Part shown: one piece after another, positions 41,064 to 52,040 of the stretch | Layout: each line of letters opens with the position of its first letter | How positions within the stretch are numbered: the stretch's first letter is position 1 | DNA from: Flavobacterium indicum GPTSA100-9 = DSM 17447 | GTDB taxonomy: Bacteria; Bacteroidota; Bacteroidia; Flavobacteriales; Flavobacteriaceae | DNA: 64,000 nt | Direction of reading: 5' to 3' | NCBI RefSeq assembly: GCF_000455605.1 | Contig: NC_017025.1 | Location: 1,426,001 to 1,490,000 of the forward strand | Translations under genes and position numbers: made by a program | The notes under the pieces: model-generated | What the model saw: the letters and a program-made list of their open reading frames with translations, nothing else | The model's database searches: none | Told to the model about the DNA's origin: nothing

Positions 41064-41094
41064 CAATATTACTATTTTTTTGTGATATATTCAA
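41064..41094 (-). promoter_or_regulatory. Candidate promoter of the M43 protease gene
   Basis: On the minus strand: TTG (41094-41092), a 20-base spacer, then TAATATTG (41071-41064), one mismatch from TAnnTTTG. The box lies 29 bases before the ATG. Confidence 0.4.
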
Positions 41095-41328
41095 TATACA
41101 ATTGTTAAAATTAAATATAATTTAAAAAATATACCAATAATATGAATATAAATCATAAAACAAAACTTTTAAAACTCCTTGTTTTTCAAGGGATTAGAAA
41201 ATTTGTTATATTTTTTTAAATAATATAATAAAATGTAAAAAAAATAATAAACCGTAACGTTTATGTTATAAAACCGTAAAAAATAGATAAGATTTTAAAT
41301 GCAAAATTGAATTTTCAGATGAAAAATT
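41095..41328. other. AT-rich upstream region with paired AAACCGTAA direct repeats
   Basis: No gene is seen. AAACCGTAA occurs at 41249-41257 and 41271-41279, exactly 22 bases apart. The first copy also lies in a TAAAC-N6-GTTTA palindrome (41248-41263). They could be regulator sites for the M43 gene about 215-245 bases downstream, or chance. Confidence 0.3.
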
Positions 41329-41829
41329 CTAAAATTTCTGCGTAAATGTGTATAAAACAATTGAAAGGGCATGGGTGACATTCATGCTGCTATTGATTCC
41401 GTGCATTGGAATATGAATAGTATTTTGACAACAATTTAATAGCTCATCTGAAATACCAACTACTTCACTACCAATTATTAGAGCTGTTTTTTTAGAAGAG
41501 TCAAATTCAAATTTGTTTAACGGTATACTGTTGTTTGTTATCTCGATTCCAAGTATCTGTTCGAAATTTGATTTGATAAAAGAAATTAATTTTTCTTTAT
41601 CATAAATTATAGTGTAAGGAACAGTTTTATGTGTACTCCTAGAAGTTTTATTTATTTTACGTTCTGAAAATATTAAATTTTTACCTGATAGCACAATGTC
41701 TTTTACTCCAAATGCATCGCACAAACGAAACACAGAACCTATATTTTCTTGAAAATAAATTCCATCACAAATTACAGTTATAGGAAATTGTTGTTTTTCA
41801 AAGTTGGTATTGTTGTGCTGTAATTGCAT
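41329..41829 (-). CDS. TrmH/SpoU-family RNA 2'-O-methyltransferase
   Basis: A 166-residue protein of the SPOUT superfamily. Its three motifs are visible: ENIGSVFRLCDAFGV (motif 1), ALIIGSEVVGISDELL (motif 2) and IPMHGINSSMNVTHALSIVL (motif 3), which form the knotted AdoMet site. It has only the catalytic domain, without the N-terminal substrate domain of RlmB. The target is probably a tRNA or rRNA ribose, not identifiable by eye. It overlaps the DUF4159 gene by one base and is last in the tsaD-rsmE-DUF4159 run. Confidence 0.87.
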   Translation of the reverse strand: MQLQHNNTNFEKQQFPITVICDGIYFQENIGSVFRLCDAFGVKDIVLSGKNLIFSERKINKTSRSTHKTVPYTIIYDKEKLISFIKSNFEQILGIEITNNSIPLNKFEFDSSKKTALIIGSEVVGISDELLNCCQNTIHIPMHGINSSMNVTHALSIVLYTFTQKF

Positions 41830-42470
41830 TAGTTTTTGAATACGTAATTAATAATATTTGCACCCATTTTTAAAGCTTTTTCTCTAACAGAAATCGGATC
41901 GTTATGAACTTCTTGGTTTTCCCAACCATCACCTAAATCACATTCATAAGTATATAATAATGCTAATCTTCCTTCTATAAATATTCCAAAGGCTTGCGGT
42001 TGTTTGTTGTCATGTTCATGGATTTTAGGTAATCCATTTGTAAATGGATAAGGACCTTGAAATATTGGGTGTGATTTCGGAATTTCAGTCAACGGGTTTT
42101 CTGGAAATAATTTTTTAATTTCTTTCCTAATGTATGTATCCATTCCATAATTATCATCAATATGTAAAAAACCACCAGAAGTAAGATAGTTTCTTAAGTT
42201 TTGAATATCATTTGCACTAAAAATTACATTTCCATGTCCTGTCATATGTACAAAAGGATATAAAAATAGTTCGGCACTTCCTGGTTCAACAGTAGCAATT
42301 TTAGGATTCAGTTTAGTGTTAATATTTTGATTGCAAAACTTAACCAAATTAGGAAGAGAGGTAGGGTTAGCATACCAATCACCTCCTCCATTATATTTTA
42401 ATAATGCTATTTCTTGTGCATAATTTAAATTCAAACACAATAGCAATGCAAATAAAGTAATCTTTTTCAT
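41829..42470 (-). CDS. DUF4159 domain exported protein
   Basis: A 213-residue product with a signal peptide (about 1-18, ending NYAQ). The mature protein matches DUF4159: WYANPTSLPNLVKFCNQ, YPFVHMTGHGNVIFSANDI, GGFLHIDDNYGMD and YTYECDLGDGWENQEVH. The family has a glutamine-amidotransferase-like fold and is often found near MoxR/BatA-type genes, but no biochemical activity is known. It lies three bases after rsmE and overlaps the trmH-type gene by one base. Confidence 0.87.
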   Translation of the reverse strand: MKKITLFALLLCLNLNYAQEIALLKYNGGGDWYANPTSLPNLVKFCNQNINTKLNPKIATVEPGSAELFLYPFVHMTGHGNVIFSANDIQNLRNYLTSGGFLHIDDNYGMDTYIRKEIKKLFPENPLTEIPKSHPIFQGPYPFTNGLPKIHEHDNKQPQAFGIFIEGRLALLYTYECDLGDGWENQEVHNDPISVREKALKMGANIINYVFKN

Positions 42471-42473
42471 GAT

Positions 42474-43177
42474 TTATTCATTTGTTAGTGCAACAGTATG
42501 ACAGGCAACTAAAGCAGCTGTTTCTGTTCTTAATCTAGTATTGCCTAAAGTAACAGGAACAAACTTATTTTCTATTGCTAAATTAATTTCTTTTGTACTA
42601 AAATCTCCTTCTGGGCCAATTAATATTAAAATTTTTGAATTTAGTTTAATTTCATTTTTAAACGATCTTTTAGCTGTTTCTTCGCAATGAGCAATAAATT
42701 TCTGCCCATCAAAGGCTGTTTTTACAAAATTAGAAAACGGTACAGGCTCATTTATTTTTGGTAAAAAATATTGATTGGATTGTTTTAATGCAGATTGAAT
42801 TATTTTTTCTGCTCTGTCAATTTTATATACTTTCCTCTCGGAATGCTCACAGAGTATGGGTGTAATTTCATGAATTCCAATTTCTGTGGCTTTCTCTAAA
42901 AACCATTCCATTCGATCATTCATTTTAGTAGGTGCTACAGCAATATGAATATAATAAGGAGTAGGCTCAAATGTATTAATATCAATAATCTTAACCTCAC
43001 ATTTTTTTTCAGACGCGAAAACAATTTCGGATATAAATAAATTACCTAAACCATTAGTTATGTAAATATTATCACCTTCTTTTTTACGTAAAACTTTAAC
43101 AATATGTTTACTTTCTTCTTTATCAAAAAAAAGTTTTTATCTGAAATTTTTATATCTGAATTGTAAAATAATTGCAT
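42474..43177 (-). pseudogene. rsmE: 16S rRNA m3U1498 methyltransferase RsmE, one-base frameshift
   Basis: The intact C-terminal 149 residues (from 42923) hold the RsmE SPOUT domain: MEWFLEKATEIGIHEITPIL, ILIGPEGDFSTKEI and LGNTRLRTETAALVACH. Upstream, the same frame stays open to 43124 (DKEESKHIVKVLRKKEGD). A start ATG (43177, MQLFYNSDIKISDKN) lies one frame away, two bases after the tsaD stop. A run of eight T on the coding strand (43125-43132) would need nine to join them into a normal protein of about 235 residues. I infer one lost base, from a sequencing error or a true mutation. RsmE methylates U1498 of 16S rRNA. Confidence 0.88.
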
Positions 43178-43179
43178 AA

Positions 43180-44205
43180 TTAAAATTCTATTCTGGCTTT
43201 AGAAACAACACTTGTATCACTAAAATTATTTTCTAAAAAATTGTAATAGCCTACAATTCCAATCATAGCAGCATTATCTGTTGTATATTCAAATTTAGGG
43301 ATAAATGTTTTCCAACCATATTTTTTTTCAGCTTCTTTTAAAGTTGTTCTTATTCCTGAATTTGCAGAAACTCCTCCGCCAATAGCAACTTGATTGATTC
43401 CAGTTTCTTTTACAGCTATTTTTATTTTGTCCATCAAAATTTCAATAATTGTATACTGAATTGAAGCACAAATATCTGCCTTATTTTCTTCTACAAAGTT
43501 GGGGTTTAAGGCTGTATTTTTTTGAATAAAATATAAAATTTGTGTTTTTAATCCACTAAAACTAAAATTCAAACCGTCTACTTTAGGTTTGGTAAATGAA
43601 TAGGTTTTGGGATTTCCTTCCTGAGCATATTTATCTATTAATGGGCCACCTGGATAGGGTAGACCTAATATTTTAGCACTTTTATCAAAAGCTTCACCAA
43701 CGGCATCATCAGTAGTTTCACCAATAATTTCCATGTTAAAAAAACTAGTTACTTTTACAATTTGTGTATGGCCTCCCGATATAGTCATTGCTAAAAAAGG
43801 AAATTTAGGTTTTTCAAAGCCTTCTTCCTGTATAAAATGCGCAAGTATATGAGCTTTCATGTGATTTACAGCAATTAATGGAATTTGAAGACCTTGACTC
43901 AACGATTTAGCAAAACTTCCCCCAACAAGGAGCGAGCCCATTAACCCAGGTCCTTGAGTAAAAGCAATGCAATGTAAATCGTCTTTTGTAATTCCTGCTT
44001 TTTTTAGCGCTACATCTACTACTGGTACAATATTTTGTTGATGCGCTCTTGAAGCTAATTCAGGAACAACTCCGCCATATTCCTCGTGTACACTTTGTCT
44101 TGCTACTATATTTGATAGTACTTTATCATTGCATAGTACTGCAGCTGAAGTATCGTCACACGAACTTTCAATCGCTAAAGTGTATATTTTTTTACTTTCT
44201 GTCAT
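43180..44205 (-). CDS. tsaD: tRNA threonylcarbamoyladenosine transferase subunit TsaD
   Basis: TsaD transfers the threonylcarbamoyl group to A37 of ANN-decoding tRNAs, with TsaB and TsaE. The 341 residues show the family features: AIESSCDDTSAAV at the N terminus, the metal-binding pair His115/His119 (NHMKAHILAHF), MTISGGHTQIV, and the phosphate motif AIGGGVSANSGIR. The length is normal. It is the first gene of a minus-strand run with rsmE, DUF4159 and a trmH-type gene, and is divergent from tamB. Confidence 0.96.
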   Translation of the reverse strand: MTESKKIYTLAIESSCDDTSAAVLCNDKVLSNIVARQSVHEEYGGVVPELASRAHQQNIVPVVDVALKKAGITKDDLHCIAFTQGPGLMGSLLVGGSFAKSLSQGLQIPLIAVNHMKAHILAHFIQEEGFEKPKFPFLAMTISGGHTQIVKVTSFFNMEIIGETTDDAVGEAFDKSAKILGLPYPGGPLIDKYAQEGNPKTYSFTKPKVDGLNFSFSGLKTQILYFIQKNTALNPNFVEENKADICASIQYTIIEILMDKIKIAVKETGINQVAIGGGVSANSGIRTTLKEAEKKYGWKTFIPKFEYTTDNAAMIGIVGYYNFLENNFSDTSVVSKARIEF

Positions 44206-44234
44206 AAATAGGCATGAAATTTGGTATACTTACT

Positions 44235-44265
44235 TTGTAATGTCCTACAAAATTGCTTATTTTTG
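44235..44265 (+). promoter_or_regulatory. Candidate promoter of tamB
   Basis: TTG (44235-44237), a 20-base spacer and TATTTTTG (44258-44265) match the consensus and the spacing seen at purM, pyrG and kdsB. Transcription would start near 44272, downstream of the TTG at 44253 that opens the long frame, so the start codon of tamB is uncertain. Confidence 0.55.
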
Positions 44266-47200
44266 TTGCTAATAGCAAGAAAAAAACATTCTTTTTAATA
44301 AAAACTAAATTTTCGCCTATCAAAAAAGTTAGAAAAATAGCATTTCGTATCATACTAGGAGTAATTATTTTACTTCTGTTGTTATGCATCTTACTTTCTT
44401 TGCCATTTGTTCAAACTCGATTAGGTGCCTATGCTACTGACTTATTAAAAGAAGACTTTGGTGTCGATATTAAAGTTGAAAGAGTGGCTATTACTCCATT
44501 TGGAGGGGTAAAACTAAACGGAGTTTTAATTAAAGATCATCATCAAGATACGCTTGCTCATTTTAAAAGAATCAATACTTCTATTTTAAGTTTTTCTAAA
44601 CTATATGAAAAAGGGCATCCTTTTTTTGGAGCATTACAAGCAGATGAATTAAATTTTAAAATAAAACAGTATAAAGGTGAAAATGACACTAATCTAGACC
44701 GTTTTGTTGCTGCTTTTGATGATGGAAAAAAATCCTCTGGTAGATTTAGAATGAGAATAAATTCAATACAATTGAATAATTCTAGATTTCGTTACATCGA
44801 TGAAAATTTAAAAACACCTAAAGTTATTGATTTTACTAATTTAAATGGTCAATTGGATGATTTTTATATCAAAGGTTCGAATGTAACAGCCTATGCATAT
44901 AAATTATCATTTAAGGACCACAGAGGTTTGGTAATGAAAAATTTAACTACTGATTTCACATACACTAAAAAGAATATTTTATTAAATGAATTAGAGTTGG
45001 TAACTGAAAATTCTTCATTTAAAGGTAGAACAGAATTATTATATGATAGAAAGGATTTTAAAGATTTTAACAATAAAGTTATTTTTAATTTAGATATTAA
45101 AGAAGGTAAAATATCGAGTAACGATCTAAATTATTTTTATCCTGAATTTGGTAAAAATCAAAAGTTTTACATTGACTCTTATATTAAAGGAACTTTAAAC
45201 AATCTTATTTTTACAAATCTTAAATTAAATGATTTAAATGGTAATGAAATTGTAGGTAAGCTTCAATTGAAAAACATTTTTGGTAGAGAAAATCAAGAAT
45301 TTTATTTAAAAGGAAATTTTGATCGATTTTCAGCTAGTCAAGAAAGTGTTAGTAAAGTACTACCAAGACTTTTAGGTAAAAATTTACCTAAACAATTGCA
45401 AAAGTTAGGTATGGTTGATTTAAAAGGTGATGTTGAATTAACTGAAAAATGGATTGATGCTAATGTTAATTTGTATTCTAAACTAGGACATGTTGATGCT
45501 GATTTTGTATTAAATAATATGCATAAAATTGACCAAGCTGATTATGAAGGTCAATTTGTTTTAGATAATTTTGATTTGGGTTCATTCCTTGATGAAAAAG
45601 ATTTAGGAAAAACTTCTGCTGATATGGAAGTACTAGGAAAAGGCTTTTCAAAAAAATATTTAAATACAAAGTTAATCGGTAAAATAGGAGCAATTCGTTA
45701 TAATAATTATACTTATAAAGATATTGAAATTGATGGAACAATGAAAATGCCTTATTTTAAAGGGTATTTTGATAGTAATGATCCAAACTTAAAAATGACC
45801 TTTAATGGATTAATTGATTTAAGTAAAAAGAAACGAGAATATGATTTTGATGCTCAAATTGACTATGCTAATTTGAGAAAAATAAATCTTTATAAAAAAG
45901 ATTCTTTGTCTGTATTTTCAGGTCATATTAAAATGCAAGCAAAAGGAAATTCCTTTGATGATTTAGCCGGAATAATTAATTTAGAAAATATATCTTACAG
46001 TAATCAAAAGGATAACTATTATTTTGACAACGCTTTTATTTCTTCAACATTTGATGAAGAAAATGTAAGAACTATCAATTTGTCCTCTTCAGATATGATT
46101 AATGGAAAAGTAGTAGGAAAATATAAAATTAATCAAATTAAGAAAATTGTGGAAAATGCTGTTGGAAGTTTATATGCCAATTATTCTCCACATAAATTGC
46201 AAAAAAATCAATTTTTAGAATTTGATTTTACAGTTTACAATAAAATTTTAGAAGTATTTTATCCAGATGTTGTTATTGCTGAAAACACAAGAGCAAAAGG
46301 AAAAATTAATGCTGATGCGGGTTTATTTCAATTTGATTTTAAATCACCATTAATTGATGCTTTCGGTAATAAATTTAATAATATCAATATCGATATTGAT
46401 AATAAAAATCCACTTTACAACACCTATATACAGTTAGATAGTATAAATACGAAAGGGTATACCATTGCTGATTTTAATTTAATTAATCTGACAATGAATG
46501 ATACTCTTTTTGTACGTACCGAATTTAAAGGAGGGACTAAAAAACAAGATACGTATGATTTGAATTTATACCACACGATTGACGAAAACAAACAATCGGT
46601 TGTTGGATTTAAAAAATCTGATATTACTTTCAAAAAATACCAATGGTTTATTAATGAAAACGATACTGATGACAATAAAATAACATTTGACAAGAAATTT
46701 AAAGATTTTAATTTTAATAAATTAACGTTATCTCATAATAATCAATATATTGATTTTCATGGTGTTATGAAAGATTCAACTTTCAAAGATTTTACTTTAA
46801 CTTTTGATAATGTCGACTTATCTAAAGTAACACCTGAATTAGAAGATCTTACTTTTGGAGGTCAAGTAAATGGTACTGTAAATTACAAACAAAATAACAA
46901 TTTCTTTGAACCATCTACCGACTTAAAAGTAGATAGCTTAGTTGTTAATGAAGTTGCATTAGGTGATTTAAAATTAAATGTTTCCGGTGACGAAAATTTT
47001 AGAAAATTTAATGTTAATGCCAGTCTATTACATGAAGAAAATGAAACTTTTTATACTACAGGAATTGTTGAATTCGTAAATAAAAAACCTATTTTATCAC
47101 TCGATGCTGGTTTTCAAAATTTTAACATCCAACCAATCGGTGGATTTTTGAAAGGTATTGTTGATAATGTAAGAGGTTTTGCTTCCGGAAGAGCCAATAT

Positions 47201-48815
47201 TGTTGGTCCTCTTGAAGATCCAGAAATTGATGGTGTTTTATATTTAAATAACGCAGGTTTAAAAGTTCCTTATTTAAATGTAGATTACAATTTTGATAAA
47301 AACTCAATTATTGATTTAACTGAAGAGCAATTTATATTTAGAAATATTGATGTTGAAGATGTAAATGAAAAAACTAGAGGCGTATTAAGTGGCACTATCA
47401 AACACAAAAAATTTGAAGATTGGGAATTAAATCTAAAAATTGCTTCAAAAAGATTGTTAGTATTAGATACAAAAGATTCAGACGATGCCTATTATTTTGG
47501 AAAAGCCTATTTCGATGGATTTGCTACTATAAGTGGACCTGTAGAATCTTTAGTAATTGATGCTGAAGGTAAATCGGCCAAAGGAACATCTATTAAAATC
47601 CCAGTAAATGATTCAGAATCGGTTGGAGATAATTCATATTTGCATTTTTTAACTGAAGAAGAAAAATTTGGTGTTAAAAAAGGAAATAAACCAACTAAAA
47701 CTTATCAAGGTATTGATTTAAAATTTGATTTCGATATCACAAGAGACGCTGAAATTGAAGTTATATTAAATAGAGAAACCGGACATTCTATGAAAGGAAT
47801 AGGTGAGGGTTCTATGTTTATGAATATTAACACGCTTGGTAAATTTAATATGACGGGAGATTTCCAAGTTTTAGAAGGGGAGTATTTATTCCGATATGGA
47901 AATTTAATTAATAAAAATTTTAAAGTTAAAAAAGGAGGGACTATTCGTTGGGATGGTGATCCAATGGGTGCAGTACTTGATTTGGAGGCAGTTTATGTTA
48001 CACAAGCCAACCCAGGAATATTAGTAGAAAGTTCAACGATTAATAAAAAAGTACCAACTGAAGTTGTAATTGCAATCAATGGAGATTTAAGTAATCCACA
48101 ATCCGATTTTAATATTAATTTTCCAACAGTACAAACTTCTTTAAAGAGTGAAATAGATTATCGTTTACAAGATAAGGATACGCGTCAACGACAAGCATTT
48201 GGATTACTTGCTACAGGGAATTTTGTTACAGCAAATAGTACAGCGGCGTGGTATGGTTCTTTCTTAGAGACAGCAAAAGGTATATTTGGTGAAGTTTTAT
48301 CGGATGGAGAAAACAAAATGCAGTTCGGTGTAGATTATCAAGTGGGAGACAGACAAAGAGAAATTTCAGATAGAGCTTTAGTTACCTTATCTACTCAAAT
48401 CAATGATAAACTGAGTATCAACGGAAATGTAGGAGTTCCAGTTGGCGGTGTAAATCAATCTTATGTAGTAGGTAATGTAGAAGTTGAATTAAAATTAAAT
48501 GACGATGGTACTTTAACAGCGCACGTTTTCAATAAAGAAAATGATGTGAATTACTACTCAATTGGTCAAAATACAGGATATACTCAAGGAATAGGATTAT
48601 CATATAGTGTAGATTTTGATGATTTTAAAGAATTACTTCATAAATTATTTAAATCTCAAAAAAATAAAAGTAATAATCCTGATAATCCTGTGGATCATAT
48701 GCCTGATTCTGAACTATCACCAGATATGATTAATTTCATTGAAGAGACGAGAAAACGTCAAAACAATGAACCTAAAAAGAAAATAGAAAAGCCAATTGTA
48801 CCTGAGATTGAATAG
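44253..48815 (+). CDS. tamB: TamB/AsmA-like translocation and assembly module protein (start uncertain)
   Basis: A very large protein (up to 1520 residues). A single membrane anchor (RIILGVIILLLLLCILLSLP, about residues 32-51) is followed by a long beta-rich periplasmic domain and a C-terminal TamB (DUF490) domain from about residue 1150 (MNINTLGKFNMTGDFQVLEG; VYVTQANPGILVESST). TamB-type proteins bridge inner and outer membranes and are linked to lipid transport and outer-membrane protein assembly. No in-frame ATG or GTG precedes the anchor; only TTG at 44253 is available, and it lies within a promoter-like box. A near-cognate start (for example ATA) or a sequence error is possible. Confidence 0.87.
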   Translation: MLIFVANSKKKTFFLIKTKFSPIKKVRKIAFRIILGVIILLLLLCILLSLPFVQTRLGAYATDLLKEDFGVDIKVERVAITPFGGVKLNGVLIKDHHQDTLAHFKRINTSILSFSKLYEKGHPFFGALQADELNFKIKQYKGENDTNLDRFVAAFDDGKKSSGRFRMRINSIQLNNSRFRYIDENLKTPKVIDFTNLNGQLDDFYIKGSNVTAYAYKLSFKDHRGLVMKNLTTDFTYTKKNILLNELELVTENSSFKGRTELLYDRKDFKDFNNKVIFNLDIKEGKISSNDLNYFYPEFGKNQKFYIDSYIKGTLNNLIFTNLKLNDLNGNEIVGKLQLKNIFGRENQEFYLKGNFDRFSASQESVSKVLPRLLGKNLPKQLQKLGMVDLKGDVELTEKWIDANVNLYSKLGHVDADFVLNNMHKIDQADYEGQFVLDNFDLGSFLDEKDLGKTSADMEVLGKGFSKKYLNTKLIGKIGAIRYNNYTYKDIEIDGTMKMPYFKGYFDSNDPNLKMTFNGLIDLSKKKREYDFDAQIDYANLRKINLYKKDSLSVFSGHIKMQAKGNSFDDLAGIINLENISYSNQKDNYYFDNAFISSTFDEENVRTINLSSSDMINGKVVGKYKINQIKKIVENAVGSLYANYSPHKLQKNQFLEFDFTVYNKILEVFYPDVVIAENTRAKGKINADAGLFQFDFKSPLIDAFGNKFNNINIDIDNKNPLYNTYIQLDSINTKGYTIADFNLINLTMNDTLFVRTEFKGGTKKQDTYDLNLYHTIDENKQSVVGFKKSDITFKKYQWFINENDTDDNKITFDKKFKDFNFNKLTLSHNNQYIDFHGVMKDSTFKDFTLTFDNVDLSKVTPELEDLTFGGQVNGTVNYKQNNNFFEPSTDLKVDSLVVNEVALGDLKLNVSGDENFRKFNVNASLLHEENETFYTTGIVEFVNKKPILSLDAGFQNFNIQPIGGFLKGIVDNVRGFASGRANIVGPLEDPEIDGVLYLNNAGLKVPYLNVDYNFDKNSIIDLTEEQFIFRNIDVEDVNEKTRGVLSGTIKHKKFEDWELNLKIASKRLLVLDTKDSDDAYYFGKAYFDGFATISGPVESLVIDAEGKSAKGTSIKIPVNDSESVGDNSYLHFLTEEEKFGVKKGNKPTKTYQGIDLKFDFDITRDAEIEVILNRETGHSMKGIGEGSMFMNINTLGKFNMTGDFQVLEGEYLFRYGNLINKNFKVKKGGTIRWDGDPMGAVLDLEAVYVTQANPGILVESSTINKKVPTEVVIAINGDLSNPQSDFNINFPTVQTSLKSEIDYRLQDKDTRQRQAFGLLATGNFVTANSTAAWYGSFLETAKGIFGEVLSDGENKMQFGVDYQVGDRQREISDRALVTLSTQINDKLSINGNVGVPVGGVNQSYVVGNVEVELKLNDDGTLTAHVFNKENDVNYYSIGQNTGYTQGIGLSYSVDFDDFKELLHKLFKSQKNKSNNPDNPVDHMPDSELSPDMINFIEETRKRQNNEPKKKIEKPIVPEIE

Positions 48816-48955
48816 TGAACAGACTCTTCTATTTGCTGTTTTTATAAATTTTATCAACGAAATCGTTTGAAACTGAGAATTTCGCAAAAGTTTTACATTT
48901 TAATAGCTTTTTTAATAATTTCCTTTCTTAATTTTACAATACAATAATATTTATT

Positions 48956-50975
<2,020 letters not shown>

Positions 50976-50992
50976 TTCAAATTTATTTTTTA

Positions 50993-51028
50993 TAGCATTC
51001 AAGATTGGTTTTTGAGTGCTATTTTTTT
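50993..51028 (+). terminator. Intrinsic terminator after gapA
   Basis: Ten-pair stem TAGCATTCAA (50993-51002) / TTGAGTGCTA (51012-51021) with one T-G pair, followed by seven T residues. Confidence 0.8.
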
Positions 51029-51085
51029 ACGTTTTAAAAAAATAGAAGTACATTCGAAAACTAAAAATAAACTTTATAACTACAA

Positions 51086-51937
51086 ATGAAACTATTAGTT
51101 GATAGCGGTTCTACTAAAGCCGATTGGATTGCCATTGATGATAATGGAAAAGTTCTATTTACAACACAAACTTTAGGTTTAAATCCAGAGGTTTTAACAA
51201 AAGATGAAATCCTTTTTAGATTAAATGATAAATTTGATGTTTCTCATAATAAAGAAAAGGTAACACATTTATTCTTTTATGGAGCAGGTTGTGGAACAGA
51301 TCGAATGAAAAATTTTTTAACGATGGTTTTTCAAGAATATTTCACAAATGCAATTGTTTCTGTATATGAAGATACTTACGCAGCCGTATTTGCAACAACT
51401 CCAAAGAACGAGCAAGCAATTGTCTGTATTTTAGGTACCGGTTCCAATTGTAGTTATTTTGATGGGCATGTGTTACATCAAAAAGTGCAATCGTTAGGTT
51501 ATATTGCTATGGATGATGCAAGTGGAAATCGATTGGGTAGACATTTAATTAGGGCTTATTATTTTAATAAAATGCCAAAAAAATTAGCTGAAAAATTTGA
51601 AAAAGAATACGACTTAGATGCGGATGTTATTAAGCAAAACTTTTATAAAGAACCTAATCCTAATGCATATTTAGCCACATTTGCTGAATTTCTAATTAAA
51701 AATAAAGAAGAAGCTCTTTTTCAAGATTTTATAAGAGAAGAAATGACTGCCTTTGTTGAAAATTATATCATGCAATTTGAAAATTATAAAGAAGTTCCAG
51801 TTCATTTCATAGGTTCCATTGCTTTTTATTTAAAAGATGAATTAGAATCTATTTTAAAAGAATACGGAATTACACTTGGTAATGTATTGCGAAGACCTAT
51901 TGATGGTTTGATAGAATTTCATATTGCCAATAAGTAA
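51086..51937 (+). CDS. BadF/BadG-family N-acetylglucosamine kinase-like protein
   Basis: A 283-residue ASKHA-fold kinase. Motifs are LLVDSGSTKADWIAID (phosphate 1), YEDTYAAVFATTP, ILGTGSNCSYFDG (phosphate 2) and VHFIGSIAFYLKDEL (adenosine). The closest known relatives phosphorylate N-acetylglucosamine released from peptidoglycan or chitin. Its position right after pfkA and gapA fits amino-sugar entry into glycolysis, but the substrate is an inference. It is flanked by terminators on both sides, so it is a single-gene unit. Confidence 0.85.
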   Translation: MKLLVDSGSTKADWIAIDDNGKVLFTTQTLGLNPEVLTKDEILFRLNDKFDVSHNKEKVTHLFFYGAGCGTDRMKNFLTMVFQEYFTNAIVSVYEDTYAAVFATTPKNEQAIVCILGTGSNCSYFDGHVLHQKVQSLGYIAMDDASGNRLGRHLIRAYYFNKMPKKLAEKFEKEYDLDADVIKQNFYKEPNPNAYLATFAEFLIKNKEEALFQDFIREEMTAFVENYIMQFENYKEVPVHFIGSIAFYLKDELESILKEYGITLGNVLRRPIDGLIEFHIANK

Positions 51938-51948
51938 TAACAAAATTT

Positions 51949-51981
51949 AAGCCTGTTGTTTTAAATGCAGTAGGCTTTTTT
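51949..51981 (+). terminator. Intrinsic terminator after the kinase gene
   Basis: Eleven-pair stem AAGCCTGTTGT (51949-51959) / GCAGTAGGCTT (51967-51977) with three G-T pairs, running into a T tract. Confidence 0.75.
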
Positions 51982-52040
51982 ATTTATTCACTTGTTTTTA
52001 GCTTTTTTTATTTGTAAATTGAAAAAAACAATTGTTACAA

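Noticed and set aside
42474..42923. A short complete rsmE of 149 residues starting at 42923
   Set aside because: The same frame continues upstream with conserved RsmE N-terminal sequence to 43124 and a start in the neighbouring frame. The short form would lack the RNA-binding domain.
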